Assembly (NCBI GenBank): GCA_016296785.1
Contig: JAEDHX010000080.1
Location: 1 to 7,774, forward strand
Direction: 5' to 3'
DNA length: 7,774 nt
Source: Coprococcus sp.
GTDB lineage: Bacteria; Bacillota; Clostridia; Lachnospirales; Lachnospiraceae
Shown in pieces: positions 5,815 to 7,774 of this stretch. The notes under the pieces were generated by a model. It did no database searches. It had not been told where the DNA came from and saw nothing but the letters and a program-made list of their open reading frames with translations. The position numbers were made by a program, and so were the translations under genes. How positions within the stretch are numbered: position 1 is the first letter of the stretch; each line of letters begins with the position of its first letter.

Positions 5815-6677
5815 CTTATATAGTTTAATACACGTTTCTTATCTCCACTCCATAGCGGAGCAATAAGAATTGATTTAGGTCCATCACCGGTTAATCTGTG
5901 AATTACAATATCATTTCTGACATTTCTTATACATTCAACTAGTATATCAGTATAATCCTCAAGTGACAATACATCAAATTGCTTATCATAATACATATCA
6001 GCTAGTTTAGTGTCTTTTAATACATGAAGAAGCTGAAATTTTATTCCATCCACTCCACTATCAGATATATATTTCGCTGTTTCAAGTATTTCGTTCTTAG
6101 CCTCGAAAGGCAGTCCGATAATCATATGAGTAATAATATGAACCGGGTATCTCTTTAGCTTTCTTACAGCTTCATCATAGACATCAAGCTTATAGCCTCT
6201 GTTTATTAAATCAGCCGTTCTTTCATGGATAGACTGGAGTCCCAGTTCTATCCAAACCGGCTTAATTGATGACAGTTCTCCTATTAAATCCAGCACATCC
6301 TCACCTAAGCAATCCGGTCTGGTAGCAATATCAAGCGCAGCGATATCAGGTCTGTTTATTACTTCAAAGTATCTGCTTCGAAGATAGTCAATATCACCAT
6401 AAGTATTAGTAAATGATTGAAAGTATGCAATATACCTTTCTGCAACCAGCTTAGTACTAAGACGCTTCTTTTCTTTATCAATTTGAATTGATAATGTATC
6501 ACCTGATGAGCCGCCAAAATCTCCGGAGCCCTTCTCACTACAAAATATACATCCTCCGACAGAGCATGTACCATCTCTATTAGGGCATGTTAGTCCCATA
6601 CTTAATGAAAGCTTGTAAAGCTTTTCGCCAAATATATCCTTTATATAATCATTTGTTGTATATATCTTCAAATGCAC
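5793..6677 (-). CDS. Radical SAM protein, YhcC family (TIGR01212-like)
   Basis: This 294-residue protein is a radical S-adenosylmethionine enzyme of the family that includes E. coli YhcC. The iron-sulfur ligands are Cys31, Cys43 and Cys46 in the segment beginning C-P-N-R-D-G-T and ending G-G-C-I-F-C; Cys38 is an extra cysteine between them. Upstream F-G-E-K-L-Y-K-L (16-23) is typical of the family. Downstream motifs are E-L-G-L-Q-S (144-149) and H-M-I-I-G-L-P (184-190). Size is normal for the family, which is related in sequence style to Elp3 but lacks its acetyltransferase domain. The physiological substrate is not established to my knowledge. The start is GTG at 6677 with GGA just upstream; TTG at 6671 is an alternative with better spacing. 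It begins eight bases after the HAD gene stop and is its operon partner. Confidence 0.9.
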   Translation of the reverse strand: MHLKIYTTNDYIKDIFGEKLYKLSLSMGLTCPNRDGTCSVGGCIFCSEKGSGDFGGSSGDTLSIQIDKEKKRLSTKLVAERYIAYFQSFTNTYGDIDYLRSRYFEVINRPDIAALDIATRPDCLGEDVLDLIGELSSIKPVWIELGLQSIHERTADLINRGYKLDVYDEAVRKLKRYPVHIITHMIIGLPFEAKNEILETAKYISDSGVDGIKFQLLHVLKDTKLADMYYDKQFDVLSLEDYTDILVECIRNVRNDIVIHRLTGDGPKSILIAPLWSGDKKRVLNYIRKKIEEA

Positions 6678-6685
6678 ACATCCAT

Positions 6686-7336
6686 TCAGTTTATATAATC
6701 AAGAAGCTCAAGAGGACTATTAATTATCGTTGTTGCACCATGTGCTTTAAGAAACTCTTCGTCTCTAAAGCCCCAGGTCACAGATATACAATCAAGGCCA
6801 CTATTTTTTGCAGTTGCAATATCAACATCAGAGTCTCCCACATAGACTGCAGTATCCTTGTCTATTCCAAGCTGCCTAATTGCCTCATAAACAGTATCAG
6901 GAGCCGGTTTTTTTGAAATGTTCTCAGATTCACCAATTGCAACATTAATATATTTGCTAAAGAATATTTTGTTAAGTCCTTTAACGCCGGGATCATATTT
7001 ATTTGATACAATAGCCATCCTGACGTCCTTTTCATATAGAATTTTAAGCAAATCAATAATATTGTCATATGGACATGTTTTATTTGTCATATTATTAATA
7101 TAATGCTCTCTAAATGCATTAAATACAATTTCAGTATTCTCAGGCGAGGTATTAGCAGGAACAGCTCTATCAATTAGTTTCTTTATTCCATTACCTACAA
7201 ATACTCTTACCTCTTCAATGCTTCTTTGGCTGTATCCATTTGAAGAAAGCGCATAATTAACGCTATCTGTCAAATCCTCTAATGTATTTAATAGTGTTCC
7301 ATCTAAATCAAATATAACAGAACTATATTTCTTCAT
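6686..7336 (-). CDS. HAD hydrolase, phosphoglycolate-phosphatase-like
   Basis: This 216-residue haloacid-dehalogenase phosphatase has all four core motifs: F-D-L-D-G-T with nucleophile Asp10 and acid Asp12, Ser111 in V-S-N-K, Lys143 in K-K-P-A-P-D, and Asp168/Asp172 in V-G-D-S-D-V-D. Residues about 15-85 form the helical C1 cap, as in phosphoglycolate phosphatase (Gph) and beta-phosphoglucomutase relatives. V-F-V-G-N-G-I (45-51) is the cap pattern typical of the Gph group. The length fits. Exact substrate cannot be read from sequence; a phosphoglycolate or general small phosphate ester or pyrophosphate role is possible. A GAGGTGA ribosome site precedes ATG 7336 and the gene starts 22 bases after the ppaC stop, so it shares that operon. 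Confidence 0.92.
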   Translation of the reverse strand: MKKYSSVIFDLDGTLLNTLEDLTDSVNYALSSNGYSQRSIEEVRVFVGNGIKKLIDRAVPANTSPENTEIVFNAFREHYINNMTNKTCPYDNIIDLLKILYEKDVRMAIVSNKYDPGVKGLNKIFFSKYINVAIGESENISKKPAPDTVYEAIRQLGIDKDTAVYVGDSDVDIATAKNSGLDCISVTWGFRDEEFLKAHGATTIINSPLELLDYIN

Positions 7337-7358
7337 AAGAAACTCACCTCTATATTAA

Positions 7359-7774
7359 TTATATATCATGTGCAGCATTTACCAGTGCAGGCACAATTTG
7401 TTTTTTTCGAGATACAACACCCTTAAGATAAATGTATCCTTCATCAGCATCAACACCAAAGGCTGCCTTGCATATTTTCTCAGAATCTTCACCAAACATT
7501 AGTATTCCGGAGCCCTCATCAAGTATATCTGACATGACAAATAAGATAACATCACATGAAGGTTCGTTGTGCATTAACAGATAATCCTTCATAGATTTTC
7601 TGATACCTGCCAGTTCATTTACATTTATTGAATTAATCTGTCCTATTCCAACTATAATATCACCTATATCGAACTTTTTAAAATCCTGATGAAGGATTTC
7701 ATCCATTGACTTTCCTTTAAGATTACTTCCGGCACTAAACATCTCCATAGCATATTCATTAATATCAAATTTTT
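7359..7774 (-). CDS. ppaC: Manganese-dependent inorganic pyrophosphatase, C-terminal part (5' end beyond window)
   Basis: The frame is open to the right edge, so the N-terminal DHH domain with most metal ligands lies outside. About 138 codons are visible and match the C-terminal DHHA2 domain of family II pyrophosphatases: E-M-F-S-A-G-S-N-L-K-G-K-S, then V-G-I-G-Q-I-N, then the final S-R-K-K-Q-I-V-P substrate-binding motif. The enzyme splits pyrophosphate to two phosphates in the cytoplasm and drives biosynthetic reactions forward. The internal Met at 7748 is not the real start, because homologous sequence (K-F-D-I-N-E-Y-A) continues upstream of it. It is the first visible gene of the operon with the HAD and radical SAM genes. 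Confidence 0.93.
   Translation of the reverse strand, partial: KFDINEYAMEMFSAGSNLKGKSMDEILHQDFKKFDIGDIIVGIGQINSINVNELAGIRKSMKDYLLMHNEPSCDVILFVMSDILDEGSGILMFGEDSEKICKAAFGVDADEGYIYLKGVVSRKKQIVPALVNAAHDI

Noticed and set aside
6587..6916. 109-codon plus-strand frame opposite the HAD and radical SAM genes
   Set aside because: It is antisense to two genes with complete catalytic motifs and has no family resemblance.
7359..7748. Reading the right-edge gene as a complete 129-residue protein
   Set aside because: Pyrophosphatase-like sequence continues upstream of the internal Met to the window edge with no stop, so it is the C-terminal part of a longer ppaC.

Overview
The window is AT-rich, gene-dense Gram-positive DNA. 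The predicted proteins look like those of anaerobic Firmicutes (Clostridia), most likely Lachnospiraceae. The clues are the style of the thymidylate synthase and dihydrofolate reductase, the Mn-type pyrophosphatase, strong AGGAGG ribosome sites, and TTG/GTG starts. This assignment is inference; no rRNA or tRNA gene is present to confirm it. I see no transposase, integrase, CRISPR array, tRNA or rRNA gene, and nothing prophage-like apart from two small HTH regulators.

Layout. Positions 1-3346 (minus strand) hold a three-gene operon. In transcription order it encodes a YbjQ-domain protein with a four-cysteine zinc-finger-like motif, a rhomboid intramembrane protease, and a TPR protein with a very acidic repetitive tail that runs off the left edge. 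Positions 3450-4830 (minus) hold thyA then folA, the two enzymes of the dTMP/folate cycle, behind a good sigma-A promoter. Positions 4987-5788 (plus) hold two tandem, related XRE-type regulators transcribed divergently from thyA-folA. Positions 5793-7774 (minus) hold the 3' part of ppaC, a phosphoglycolate-phosphatase-like HAD hydrolase, and a YhcC-type radical SAM protein, closely spaced as one operon and convergent with the second regulator.

How the genes fit together. thyA and folA form a functional pair: ThyA makes dTMP and dihydrofolate, and FolA recycles the dihydrofolate. The rhomboid has the same order of parts as the first two-thirds of Bacillus subtilis YqgP/GluP, namely a soluble N-terminal domain followed by the rhomboid core. 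The TPR part that YqgP carries at its C-terminus is here a separate downstream gene. With the YbjQ/zinc-finger protein as first gene, this looks like a small membrane-protein surveillance module whose role is not established. The XRE pair shares a 156-bp divergent intergenic region with thyA. Both predicted promoters carry AACG directly after the -10 box, and overlapping palindromes sit on the regulator promoter, so autoregulation and possibly co-regulation of thyA-folA are worth testing.

No stretch longer than about 160 bases lacks a gene. The most distinctive signals are the split YqgP-like operon, the unusual active-site positions in both ThyA and FolA, and the regulator pair with its operator-like intergenic region.
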